NCBI RefSeq assembly: GCF_001083785.1
Contig: NZ_LAVL01000006.1
Coordinates: forward strand, 1-64,000
Reading direction: 5' to 3'
Source: Nonomuraea sp. SBT364
Lineage (GTDB): Bacteria > Actinomycetota > Actinomycetes > Streptosporangiales > Streptosporangiaceae
DNA length: 64,000 bases
Part shown: positions 42,647 through 50,829 of the stretch, piece after piece
Numbering within the stretch: the stretch's first letter is position 1
Layout of the letters: every line of letters starts with the position of its first letter
Notes under the pieces: model-generated
Databases searched by the model: none
The model's input: only the letters and a program-made list of their open reading frames with translations
What the model was told of the DNA's origin: nothing
Translations under genes and position numbers: made by a program

Positions 42647-42966
42647 TGAACTGGTTCGTCCTCGGGCTGGCCGGGCTGGTCGAGATCGCCTGGGCGCAGA
42701 GCATCAAGCCCACGCAGAACTTCACCAGGCCGCTGCCGACCCTGCTCTCCCTGGCCCTGATGGCGGTCGCGGTCTGGCTGCTGTCGTACGCGATGCGGAC
42801 CCTCCCGGTCGGCACCGCGTACGCGGTCTTCACCGGCATCGGCGCGGTCGGCGCGATCGCCCTGGGGATCGTCGTCCACAAGGACCCGCTGTCGGCCGGC
42901 CGCCTGATCGCGCTGACGCTCATCGTCGCCGGCATCGTCCTGGCCCGCGTCACCAGCCCCGAGTGA
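42646..42966 (+). CDS. Small multidrug resistance (SMR) protein
   Basis: 106 residues, four transmembrane helices, the essential Glu in LAGLVEIAWAQSIK, and GTAYAVFTGIGAVGA in helix 3. Exports cationic or guanidinium-type compounds as an antiparallel dimer with proton exchange. Only one SMR gene is present, so a homodimer is likely. Co-translated with the azoreductase. Confidence 0.9.
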   Translation: MNWFVLGLAGLVEIAWAQSIKPTQNFTRPLPTLLSLALMAVAVWLLSYAMRTLPVGTAYAVFTGIGAVGAIALGIVVHKDPLSAGRLIALTLIVAGIVLARVTSPE

Positions 42967-42978
42967 CCCCGCTCCTGC

Positions 42979-44169
42979 TCAGGTGACCTGCTCCCGCGGG
43001 AGGTCCTTGACGAACGCGATGCCGTCGGCCCTCGTCAGGTGGGCCGGGTCCAGCGGGAAATAGCCGAACCAGGGCGACACGCGGGGGACCGCCTCCCCGA
43101 CGGCGGCGGCCAGTTGCCGGGGGTCGACGAGGCAGTGGTCCGCGGGAAGCGCGTACAGGTGCCCTTCGACGGTGCCGGCGGGCGGGGCGCCGACCCCCCG
43201 GTGCCGGATCGTGCCGACGCCCGTGGCCACGAAGGCGTACGCCTCGCCGAGGCAGGCGCTCACGATCGCGCCGGCGCTCCACCACTCCAGGTGCGTGCCG
43301 GCCAGCTCCATCGTGCTCAACTCCCGCTGCAGATGGCGGTTGTGGGCGTGGACCAGCCCCGGGCCCCGCTCGGCGACGGCGAGCAGGTTGGCGGCCATCA
43401 TCGTGTCCCGCTGGCCCATCAGCCGTGGCATGCGGCCCGGCGAGGTGTCGGCCATCCAGTAGTGGTAGCGCAGCAGGCCGGTGGCGGTGCGCCCGTACAG
43501 GCGGGCCCGGTGCCAGTCGTCCCGGGAGGACGTCTCGATCAGGTGCGGCGTCCGCGCGCCGAGCAGCGCCACCAGGTCCTCCGCGAGCAGCAGCAGCTCC
43601 CCGGCCCCGGCCGACCGCCCGATGGATCGGGACGGGTCCAGCAGCGTGGCCGGGTCGGTCCACCGGCCGTCGTCGCCGAGCAGGCGGTCGAGCGTCCGCA
43701 CGGTGCAGGGCAGCAGGTCGGCGTCGACCCGGGCGGCCAGATAGCCGTGCAGCGCGGTGAGCGCCTCCCGGGGCGCACCGGGCCCGCTCATCTCCAGCGG
43801 GCCGTCGATCCCGGCGAAGCGCAGCCGCTCGGACACGGGCCTGGCCTCGTTGTACGCGCGCATCCAGCGGACGAGCTCCCGGTTGGCGGCGGACTCGCCG
43901 AAGCCGTGGGAGAAGCCGCGCTCCATGACCTCGTCGAGGGTGCCGGTGCCCCAGGTGACGTAGTCGTCCACGACCAGGGCCTTCAGGCAGTCGCTCTCGA
44001 TCGCGATCCACCGGTGGCCCGCCTGCTCCACGAGCTGCCGGAAGAGCCCGTTGCGGAGGTCGAGCAGCGCATCCTCGCCGTGGGTGGGCTCGCCCAGGGC
44101 GAGGATCCTCGGCCGGGCCGGGAGCAGCCCCAGGACGGCGGCAGCCTCGAAGGCGTGGGTGGTAGCCAT
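42979..44169 (-). CDS. Erythromycin-esterase-family protein
   Basis: 396 residues from ATG 44169. Family landmarks: LGEPTHGEDALLDLRN near the start (His and Glu of the active site), RWIAIESD and VHAHNRHLQRE. The family hydrolyses macrolide lactones in resistant bacteria, but many chromosomal actinomycete members have unknown substrates. Convergent with the SMR gene; could give macrolide self-protection or resistance (inference). Confidence 0.85.
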   Translation of the reverse strand: MATTHAFEAAAVLGLLPARPRILALGEPTHGEDALLDLRNGLFRQLVEQAGHRWIAIESDCLKALVVDDYVTWGTGTLDEVMERGFSHGFGESAANRELVRWMRAYNEARPVSERLRFAGIDGPLEMSGPGAPREALTALHGYLAARVDADLLPCTVRTLDRLLGDDGRWTDPATLLDPSRSIGRSAGAGELLLLAEDLVALLGARTPHLIETSSRDDWHRARLYGRTATGLLRYHYWMADTSPGRMPRLMGQRDTMMAANLLAVAERGPGLVHAHNRHLQRELSTMELAGTHLEWWSAGAIVSACLGEAYAFVATGVGTIRHRGVGAPPAGTVEGHLYALPADHCLVDPRQLAAAVGEAVPRVSPWFGYFPLDPAHLTRADGIAFVKDLPREQVT

Positions 44170-44260
44170 GCCTTCGACAATATCGTTGAAGTTCTTTGTT
44201 GAGACTTTCCTGCCGATCCAGCAGTTCTTACGCGCGGAACCTTCAAAACAGCCGGTAGCA

Positions 44261-44278
44261 CTCCCCCGTCCGGGGGAG
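44261..44278. promoter_or_regulatory. Strong G/C palindrome in a divergent intergenic region
   Basis: CTCCCCCG-TC-CGGGGGAG: 8-bp perfect arms with a 2-base centre, between the divergent esterase and DUF6463-like genes. Could be an operator or a hairpin in the 5' leader of either transcript. Confidence 0.4.
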
Positions 44279-44333
44279 CCGCCTCGCTCCACCGGGGGAA
44301 GTCGACCGGGGGCGGCGCGGACACGATGGCCCC

Positions 44334-44756
44334 ATGAACGTCACACCTGCGACCCGCCCACCCGCATCGGCCACACCCACGGCCCGGCTCACGGTCTGGG
44401 CCGGCCGGATGATGATCCTGATCGCCGCCGGGCACACCCTCGTGTTCGCCCCCATCGCCCCCTGGTCCAGCTGGTTCGCCGGGGAACTGCGCGACCGTTC
44501 CGGGGTGAGTGACTCGCTGGTCACGTTCTGGGCGCTGCCCGGCGGGTTCGTCGTGGTGCTGGTGCTGCTGGGGCTGCTCGTCGCGCGGGCAGGGCGGCTC
44601 GGGCACGCCGTTCCCGCGTACGTCGGCTGGGCGATCCTGGCCTGGGGAGCGCTGGGCGTCACCCTGATCGGGCCGAGCGGATTCCTCCTGGCGGTCGTCC
44701 CCGCCGGGCTGCTCATCGCGGCCGGCGTCACCGCCCGGCGGGGTTCCCGGGCGTGA
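44334..44756 (+). CDS. Four-helix membrane protein (DUF6463-like)
   Basis: 140 residues with four hydrophobic segments after a Pro/Thr-rich N-terminus; WAGRMMILIAAGHTLVFAP and ALPGGFVVVLVLLGLLVAR resemble the DUF6463 family. Function unknown. Its 3' end overlaps the convergent MFS gene by 29 bases. Confidence 0.7.
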   Translation: MNVTPATRPPASATPTARLTVWAGRMMILIAAGHTLVFAPIAPWSSWFAGELRDRSGVSDSLVTFWALPGGFVVVLVLLGLLVARAGRLGHAVPAYVGWAILAWGALGVTLIGPSGFLLAVVPAGLLIAAGVTARRGSRA

Positions 44757-45927
44757 GCGGCCGGCGGATCGGGGTCAGGAGGCCCGACAGTGAGACGAGC
44801 ACGCAGCCCGCTCCGGCGATGACCGCCACGGTGGCGACGCCGAACCGGGCGGCGCCGAGGGTGAGGAGCGCGGCGCCGGCCGGGCCGAGCACGTAGTGGA
44901 TGGTCCAGAAGGCGGCGGTGACCCGGCCCAGGAGGTGGCTGGGGGTGATCTCCTGGCGGAAGGACTGCGAGCAGATCCCCGCCACGGCCGTGCCGAACAC
45001 GAACAGCGCCATGAGGACGGCGATCACCGGCACGCCGGTGGCCAGCCCGACGCCGCCCATCGCCAGCCCGGACAGCGTGGTGGCGCTCACCCAGGTGTGG
45101 CCGAACCCGATCGCCTTGCGGATGCGGGCGATCAGCGGGGCGCCCAGGATGGTGCCGACGGCCGCGCAGGCCAGGACGAGACCGACGGCGTCGTCGTTCT
45201 GGGACAGGTCGTGCTTGAGGTGGTAGATGACGATGTCGTCCACCCCGGCCGTCAGGAAGATGAAGAACGTCAGCAGGATCGTCAGCGAGCGCAGCACCGG
45301 CTGCCGCCACAGGAACCTGGCGCCTTCGAGCAGGCCGCCCCGGTCCTGCGGCGCCGCGGCCGGCCGCAGCCGGACCAGCATGAGGCCGAGCGCCGACACC
45401 ACGAAGGTGGCGGCGTCGAGGCCGATCGCGACCACCGGGCCGTACGCCTGGGAGATCACTCCGACCAGTGCCGGGCCGCCGATGCCGCCCGCGGCGTAGA
45501 TGGCGTACAGGCGGCCGTTGGCCTGGGTGATCTGACCGGGTTCGACCAGGCTGGGCACCACGGTGACGTACGTGACCTGGAAGATCATGCCCAGCGCGGC
45601 GCCCACGGGGACGATCACGTACAGCAGCCAGATCTGCGGGCCGGAGATCCACACGATCGGGATGGCGGCGTAGAGCGCGGCCCGCGCCAGGTCACAGGCG
45701 ATGAGCAGGGTACGGCGGTCCAGGCGATCGGCGAGGTATCCGGCGAACACGCCCGTGACGAGCGACGCGGCGCCGGACAGCCCGGTGAGGACGCCCATCT
45801 GCACGACGGAGCCGGTCGCGTGCAGGACCAGCAGCGGGATGGCGAGCGCCGAGAACGAGTCGCCCGCCACCGACAGCGCCTGGACGGTCAGGAAGATGTT
45901 GAAGTTACGGTTGCGAAAGAGGTTCAT
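44728..45927 (-). CDS. MFS transporter (EntS/MFS_3-like)
   Basis: 399 residues; twelve predicted transmembrane helices. N-terminus FRNRNFNIFLTVQALSVAGD and GYLADRLDRRTLLIACD (motif A-like) match the enterobactin-exporter-like MFS_3 group, common in actinomycetes for efflux of metabolites or macrolides. Substrate unknown. Confidence 0.88.
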   Translation of the reverse strand: MNLFRNRNFNIFLTVQALSVAGDSFSALAIPLLVLHATGSVVQMGVLTGLSGAASLVTGVFAGYLADRLDRRTLLIACDLARAALYAAIPIVWISGPQIWLLYVIVPVGAALGMIFQVTYVTVVPSLVEPGQITQANGRLYAIYAAGGIGGPALVGVISQAYGPVVAIGLDAATFVVSALGLMLVRLRPAAAPQDRGGLLEGARFLWRQPVLRSLTILLTFFIFLTAGVDDIVIYHLKHDLSQNDDAVGLVLACAAVGTILGAPLIARIRKAIGFGHTWVSATTLSGLAMGGVGLATGVPVIAVLMALFVFGTAVAGICSQSFRQEITPSHLLGRVTAAFWTIHYVLGPAGAALLTLGAARFGVATVAVIAGAGCVLVSLSGLLTPIRRPLTPGNPAGR

Positions 45928-45962
45928 CCGGCTGCCGATCCTCTCGGATCACGGCACCGGCC

Positions 45963-46931
45963 TCAACCGTGGGTCCCCACATCCAGCACCAGTTTGCCCG
46001 CAGCCGTGTTCGCGGCGATGGCGCCCAGGGCCTCCGGGGCCTTGCCGAACGGGTACGCGACGGGCTCGCGCGGGGTCACGAGCCCCTGGGAGTACCACTC
46101 CAGGCACTGACGCAGGGCCCGCATGGCGGTCCCGGCATCCCGGACCGCGTAACCGGCGATGTCCTCGCCGATGATCGAGATGTTGCCCAGGAGCACGTCG
46201 AGCAGGCTGACGCGGGGAACGTCGCCGCTCGCGAACCCGGTGGTCACCAGCCGCCCCTCCCAGGCGAGGCCGCCGATCAGGTCGGCCGTGAGCTCCCCGC
46301 CCACGAGGTCGAGCGCGAGATCGGCGCCCCGCCCGCCGGTCACCTCCCGGACCGCCCGGGCCAGGTCCGCCGGGGGCACCAGGTGATCGGCCGCCTCGGC
46401 CGGGAGGGCGCCGGAGCGGTCGACGGCGATCACCCGGGCGCCGACGGCGCGGGCCACCTGCAGGGCCGCCCGTCCCACGTTGCCCGTGGCTCCGGTGACC
46501 ACCACGCTCTCCCCCGCTCGCAGCAGGCCGCGATGCACCAGCGACACGTGCGCGGTCGCGTAGGCGACGGGGAAGGCCGCGGCGGTCAGGTCGTCCATGG
46601 CGTCGGGAACGGGAAGGACCCGGCCGGCGTCGACGACGAGCTGGTCGGCGTAGGCGCCCCAGGCGACCAGGGCGATGACCCGCTGCCCGGCGGTGAGCCC
46701 GGTGACGCCGGGCCCGATCTCGGCGACGGTGCCCGCGACCTCGAACCCGGGCACGGGCGGCTCGGGAGCGGGAATCTGGAAGTCGCCGGCGAGCTGGACG
46801 AGTTCGGCGAAATTGAGGCCGATCGCCGAAACCGACACCCGGACTTCCCCGTCGGCGAGCACAGGGTCGGGCAACTGCAACAGTGTGAGCTGGTCGGGCC
46901 CGCCGGGCCGGCGGGGGGCAAGGACGCGCAT
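45963..46931 (-). CDS. Zinc-less quinone-oxidoreductase-type MDR dehydrogenase
   Basis: 322 residues; GGAGGAG before the ATG. Medium-chain dehydrogenase fold: GroES-like half with VPGFEVAGTVAEIGPGV, Rossmann half with VVVTGATGNVGRAALQVAR. Zinc-binding Cys/His are absent, so NADPH:quinone-reductase-like. Divergent from an HxlR regulator, which probably responds to quinone or electrophile stress. Confidence 0.88.
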   Translation of the reverse strand: MRVLAPRRPGGPDQLTLLQLPDPVLADGEVRVSVSAIGLNFAELVQLAGDFQIPAPEPPVPGFEVAGTVAEIGPGVTGLTAGQRVIALVAWGAYADQLVVDAGRVLPVPDAMDDLTAAAFPVAYATAHVSLVHRGLLRAGESVVVTGATGNVGRAALQVARAVGARVIAVDRSGALPAEAADHLVPPADLARAVREVTGGRGADLALDLVGGELTADLIGGLAWEGRLVTTGFASGDVPRVSLLDVLLGNISIIGEDIAGYAVRDAGTAMRALRQCLEWYSQGLVTPREPVAYPFGKAPEALGAIAANTAAGKLVLDVGTHG

Positions 46932-46977
46932 ATGTCTCCTCCGTATTTCGCGACAACATCACGGTAAAAGTCCGACA

Positions 46978-47001
46978 GGAACCTCCGGGTACCTTGGTTC
47001 C
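46978..47001. promoter_or_regulatory. Likely HxlR operator
   Basis: GGAACC (46978-46983) and GGTTCC (46996-47001) flank the palindrome GGTACC (46988-46993), immediately upstream of the HxlR start and within the 71-base divergent promoter region. Confidence 0.5.
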
Positions 47002-47002
47002 C

Positions 47003-47371
47003 ATGAGTTCCTTCGACCGGCCCGGCGACGTTTTCCTCGCCGATTGCCCCGCCAGGTTGGCCGTCGAGGTCATCGCCGACAAATGGGCGGTCGTCACCGT
47101 CTACGCGCTCGGCAGGGGCCCGCGCCGCCATGGCGAGCTCAAAGCGCTCATCGGCGGCATCAGCTCCAAGATGCTGACGCAGACGCTGCGCAGGCTTCAG
47201 CATCACGGGCTCATTCAGCGGCACGCTTTCGCGGAGGTGCCGCCCCGGGTCGAGTACTCCCTGACGGCACTCGGCGAAACCCTGCTGGAACCGGTCACCA
47301 TGCTCAGCCGCTGGGCCGAGGCGAACGCCGACGCGGTCCTCGAAGCTCAGGACCGCATGGGAATCTCCTGA
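47003..47371 (+). CDS. HxlR-family regulator
   Basis: 122 residues from ATG 47003. Winged helix-turn-helix: CPARLAVEVIADKWAVVTVY, FAEVPPRVEYSLTALGETL. The Cys before the first helix is the usual redox sensor of this family. Divergent from the quinone-reductase-like gene. No ribosome site, so possibly leaderless. Confidence 0.88.
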   Translation: MSSFDRPGDVFLADCPARLAVEVIADKWAVVTVYALGRGPRRHGELKALIGGISSKMLTQTLRRLQHHGLIQRHAFAEVPPRVEYSLTALGETLLEPVTMLSRWAEANADAVLEAQDRMGIS

Positions 47372-47408
47372 ACGCACCTCACCCGCGGGGGCGTCCTCCC
47401 GTAGGTCG

Positions 47409-48836
47409 TCATCGAACGGCTTCCTGCGGCGCGGCGGCCGGGCCCGCCGCGGCGGCCGGTCGCCTGCCCGGCATGCCGAGCGCGATGAGCAGGCCGGCGA
47501 AGGCGAGCCCGGTGACCGCGCCCATCGCCGCCGTGAAACCGGCGCTGAACTCCGCGGCCGACGCGTACCCCCCGGCGGCGGCGAAGACGGCGACCGAGAC
47601 CGCGACGCCGAACACCCCGCCGAAGATCCGCAACATCATGAACGCGCCGGACGCCTGGCCGATCTCCTGCGGCCGCACCGCGCCGACCACCGCCTTCTGC
47701 GCCGCCGGCATGGCCATGCTCAGCCCGGCCCCGCCGGCGATCAGCGCGGGCAGCAGTTCGAGGTAGCCGGTGCCGGGCCCGGCGGCGACGGCGATCCACC
47801 CCATGCCGAGCGTCTGCAGCAGCAGCCCGCCGACGACGAGCTTCCGCTCGCCGACCCTGTCGGCCAGCCGGCCGGCGATCGGCGCGCACACCATCAGCGT
47901 CGCGGTCCACGGCATCAGCCGCAGTCCCGCGCCGAGCGGCCCGTCGCCGTGCACGGTCTGGAAGTACTGCGCCAGGAAGAACATCGTGCCGTAGAGCGAG
48001 GCGAAGACCAGGAAGTTCGCCGGGTTGGCCGTGGCGAAGCCGCGCAGCCGGAAGAACCGCATCGGCAGCATCGGCGCGTCCGCCCGTCGCTCCCACAGCA
48101 CGAACGCGATCAGCAGGGCGACGCCGAGCACCAGCGCGCCCAGCACTTCGGCGCTGCCCCAGCCCGCCGCGTTCCCCCGCACCAGGCCCCACACGACACC
48201 GAACGCGCCCAGGGTCACCAGCCCGGCCCCGCCCAGGTCGAGCCGGTTGTTCGGGCCGAAGCCCTCCTCGACGCGCCGGGTGGTGAGCGCGATCGCGATC
48301 AGCCCGATCGGCAGGTTCAGCCAGAAGATCCACTGCCAGGCCAGCCCCTCGGCGATGACGCCGCCGACGAACGGGCCGCTGAGCGTCGCCAGGCCGGTGA
48401 TGCCCAGATACAGCCCCATCGCCTTGCCCCGCCGCTCCGGCGGGAACATCGCGGTGATCAGGGTGAGCGACAGCGGCAGCACCATCGCGCCCCCCACGCC
48501 CTGCAGCGCCCGCGACGCGATCAGCGTGCCGATGTCCGGCGACAGCGCGCAGGCCACCGACGCGACCGTGAACACCGCCAGGCCGGTGACGAAGACGCGT
48601 CGCCGGCCGAACCGGTCCCCCAGCGCCGCCCCGGTCAGCAGCAGGACGGCGAACGTCAGGCTGTAGGCGTTGACGCTCCATTCGAGCGCTTCGATCGAGG
48701 CCGTCAGATCCTGCCGGATCGTGCTCAGCGCGGTCGTCACCACCAGGGCGTCCAGGGACATCATGAACGACGCCAGCGAAGCGAGCCCCAGTACCCAGGC
48801 CTGCTTGGACGTCATCCGTTCTCCGTCGGCACTCAT
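47409..48836 (-). CDS. DHA2-type MFS drug exporter
   Basis: 475 residues; AAGGAG before ATG 48836. Fourteen predicted helices; LDALVVTTALSTIR and GAALGDRFGRRRVFVTG are the DHA2 helix-1 and motif-A signatures. Lies 68 bases downstream of an ECF sigma gene and is probably its target. Confidence 0.92.
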   Translation of the reverse strand: MSADGERMTSKQAWVLGLASLASFMMSLDALVVTTALSTIRQDLTASIEALEWSVNAYSLTFAVLLLTGAALGDRFGRRRVFVTGLAVFTVASVACALSPDIGTLIASRALQGVGGAMVLPLSLTLITAMFPPERRGKAMGLYLGITGLATLSGPFVGGVIAEGLAWQWIFWLNLPIGLIAIALTTRRVEEGFGPNNRLDLGGAGLVTLGAFGVVWGLVRGNAAGWGSAEVLGALVLGVALLIAFVLWERRADAPMLPMRFFRLRGFATANPANFLVFASLYGTMFFLAQYFQTVHGDGPLGAGLRLMPWTATLMVCAPIAGRLADRVGERKLVVGGLLLQTLGMGWIAVAAGPGTGYLELLPALIAGGAGLSMAMPAAQKAVVGAVRPQEIGQASGAFMMLRIFGGVFGVAVSVAVFAAAGGYASAAEFSAGFTAAMGAVTGLAFAGLLIALGMPGRRPAAAAGPAAAPQEAVR

Positions 48837-48904
48837 TGCTTCTCCTTGCTCGGAAGATTTGTGGCATGGCTCCGCCGCCGCTCCACCCGGGAGTCGGGAA
48901 CCGG

Positions 48905-49930
48905 TCAGACGCGCAGCGAGCGCGGCAGCCCGAACGTCGTCAGCAGCGAGTTGTCCAGGAAGCGGGTCACCATGGAGATCCGGTCGCCGGCCAGGGTCAG
49001 CACGAGCACGCCGTGCGCGTGCATGATCGGCGTCCGCCGGTCGCGGATGTAGCAGCCGAACGCCGGCTGGCCGTTGGCCCGCGTCGGGATCAGCACGCGC
49101 CCGGTGCCCCGGCGCATGGCGATGGTCTCCAGGAAGCTCCGGATGACGTCCGGGCCCTGGTACTCCAGCGGGAGCGGCGGCATGGTCAGCCACGCGTCGT
49201 CGGTCAGCAGCGCCACGATCGCGTCGACATCGCCCGCCTCGAACGCCCGCGCGAACGCGTCCACGAGGCGGCGTTCCCGCGGGGAGTTCGGCAGCGGCGC
49301 GCCCTCCCGGCCGGGCAGCTCGCGTGCCAGCGCGGCCCGGGCCCGTTTCAGCGCCATGGCCACCGCGTTCTCGGTCGTGTCGAGGATGCCCGCCACCTCG
49401 CCGGCCCGGAACCCCAGCACGTCCCGCAGCACCAGCACGGCCCGCTGCCTGGGCGGCAGTTGCTGCAGCGCCGCCAGGAACGCCAGCGACACCGACTCCC
49501 TGAGCTCGTAGCGCGCCTCCGGCCCGGGCACCTGGTCGGCGATCTCGTCGAGCAGCATGTCCGGGTACGGCTCCAGCCAGCTCGGCTCGGCCCGGTGGTG
49601 CGACGGCTCGGGCAACGGGACCTCCGGTCGGTAGGCCGGGTAGCCGTGCGGACGCCTGCCGCCGCCCCGCAGGGCGTTGAGGCAGCGGTTGGTCGCGATG
49701 CGGTAGAGCCAGGTGCGCACGGACGCGCGTTCCTCGTAGCCGCCGATCGCGCGCCAGGCCGCCAGCAGTGTCTCCTGCAGCAGGTCCTCGGCGTCCTGCA
49801 CCGACCCCAGGATGCGGTAGCAGTGCACCTGGAGCTCACGCCGGTACGGCTCGACCAGCTCGCGGAACGCCTCACCGTCCCCGCTCCGCGCCAGCGCCAG
49901 CAGATCTCCGGCCGACGGGCTCCCTCGCAT
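48905..49930 (-). CDS. ECF sigma factor with SnoaL-like C-terminal domain
   Basis: 341 residues from ATG 49930 (AAGGAG six bases upstream). Sigma region 2 (HCYRILGSVQDAEDLLQETL), region 4 (LPPRQRAVLVLRDVLGFRAG), and a SnoaL/NTF2-like domain from about 215 (VDAFARAFEAGDVDAIVALL). Factors of this type lack a separate anti-sigma gene; the fused domain controls activity. No anti-sigma gene is nearby, in agreement. Followed by a DHA2 exporter. Confidence 0.9.
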   Translation of the reverse strand: MRGSPSAGDLLALARSGDGEAFRELVEPYRRELQVHCYRILGSVQDAEDLLQETLLAAWRAIGGYEERASVRTWLYRIATNRCLNALRGGGRRPHGYPAYRPEVPLPEPSHHRAEPSWLEPYPDMLLDEIADQVPGPEARYELRESVSLAFLAALQQLPPRQRAVLVLRDVLGFRAGEVAGILDTTENAVAMALKRARAALARELPGREGAPLPNSPRERRLVDAFARAFEAGDVDAIVALLTDDAWLTMPPLPLEYQGPDVIRSFLETIAMRRGTGRVLIPTRANGQPAFGCYIRDRRTPIMHAHGVLVLTLAGDRISMVTRFLDNSLLTTFGLPRSLRV

Positions 49931-50012
49931 GGTGGCTCCTTCTCTCCCCACGGCGCCTCTCGAAGGGACAGACACCGCCGACGCCGGAAAGTGGTCGGTC
50001 GCCGGGAAGACG

Positions 50013-50681
50013 TCAGGCCGGGGAGAGCATGGGCACGAGGAACTGCCTGGCCACGGCGGCGAGCTGGGCGTCGTCGTCGAGGTCGACGAGCTGGCTGGGG
50101 GTCGCCAGGAAGGAGGCGGAGACCCGTACCATCAGCTCGGCCACGAGGTCGGTGTCGAGGCCGGCGGACACGTGGCCGGCGCGCTGCTCGCGGCGGAGCT
50201 GGCCCGCGACGAACTGGCGCACGGTGGCGAGGGTCTGCCCGCCGTCACTGATCATGGAGGGCACGACCAGGTCCGGCTCGGCGGCGATCAGGCCGCCGAT
50301 CAGCGGGTTGCGCCGGATGGCGCGCAACGAGCTCACGAAGCCCAGGACCACCCGGTCGGCGGCGGTGCGGGCGTGTTCGATGTCGATGAGGAACTGGTCG
50401 AAGTAGCGGCGGAACTCCCGTCGTACGACATGTTCGACCAGGGCGTCCTTGGTGGCGAAGCGCCGGTAGACGGTGATCCGCGAGACCCCGGCCCGGCGGG
50501 CCACGTCCTCCATCGTCGATCGGCGGATGCCCATGCGGCAGAACTGCTCGTAGGCCGCGTCGAGGATGCGCGCGCGGGTCTCGTCCACGGCGCCGACCCG
50601 TTCGACGGCGTCGGTGTAGGCGCGCTCCAGCAACGACTCGGAGTCCGACGGCGTCATGAGCACGGACAGCGCAGATTCCAC
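50013..50681 (-). CDS. TetR-family regulator of the rubber-degradation cluster
   Basis: 222 residues from a GTG at 50681 with GGGAGG seven bases upstream (ATG 50657 is a shorter alternative). Helix-turn-helix: ILDAAYEQFCRMGIRRSTM, ARRAGVSRITVYRRFATKDA. Divergent from the first lcp gene. LcpR-type TetR repressors next to lcp are known in Gordonia (from memory), so it probably represses the lcp operon until polyisoprene products appear. Confidence 0.85.
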   Translation of the reverse strand: MESALSVLMTPSDSESLLERAYTDAVERVGAVDETRARILDAAYEQFCRMGIRRSTMEDVARRAGVSRITVYRRFATKDALVEHVVRREFRRYFDQFLIDIEHARTAADRVVLGFVSSLRAIRRNPLIGGLIAAEPDLVVPSMISDGGQTLATVRQFVAGQLRREQRAGHVSAGLDTDLVAELMVRVSASFLATPSQLVDLDDDAQLAAVARQFLVPMLSPA

Positions 50682-50711
50682 GATCACCCCTCCCGTGACT
50701 GATTCTGCCCC

Positions 50712-50787
50712 CATCACCTGGGTCTTGTGATGACCAGAACACTGTGCTGTGATGATACGCAGACTCAAGTTCTGTTTCATCGTATCA
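50712..50787. promoter_or_regulatory. Two inverted repeats in the lcp/TetR intergenic region
   Basis: CATCAC (50712-50717) with GTGATG (50727-50732), and TGATACG (50753-50759) with CGTATCA (50781-50787). They lie between the divergent TetR and lcp genes and are candidate TetR operators. Confidence 0.5.
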
Positions 50788-50829
50788 GGAGGTGCTCTCG
50801 GCCTCGATCGAGGGAGGAGGAACGAAGGC

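Noticed and set aside
42979-44169. Calling the erythromycin-esterase-family gene a proven resistance gene
   Set aside because: Active-site motifs are present, but chromosomal actinomycete members often have other substrates; no direct evidence of macrolide hydrolysis.
44261-44278. Palindrome as an intrinsic terminator
   Set aside because: It lies between divergent gene starts, so a terminator is not expected; an operator or leader hairpin is more likely.
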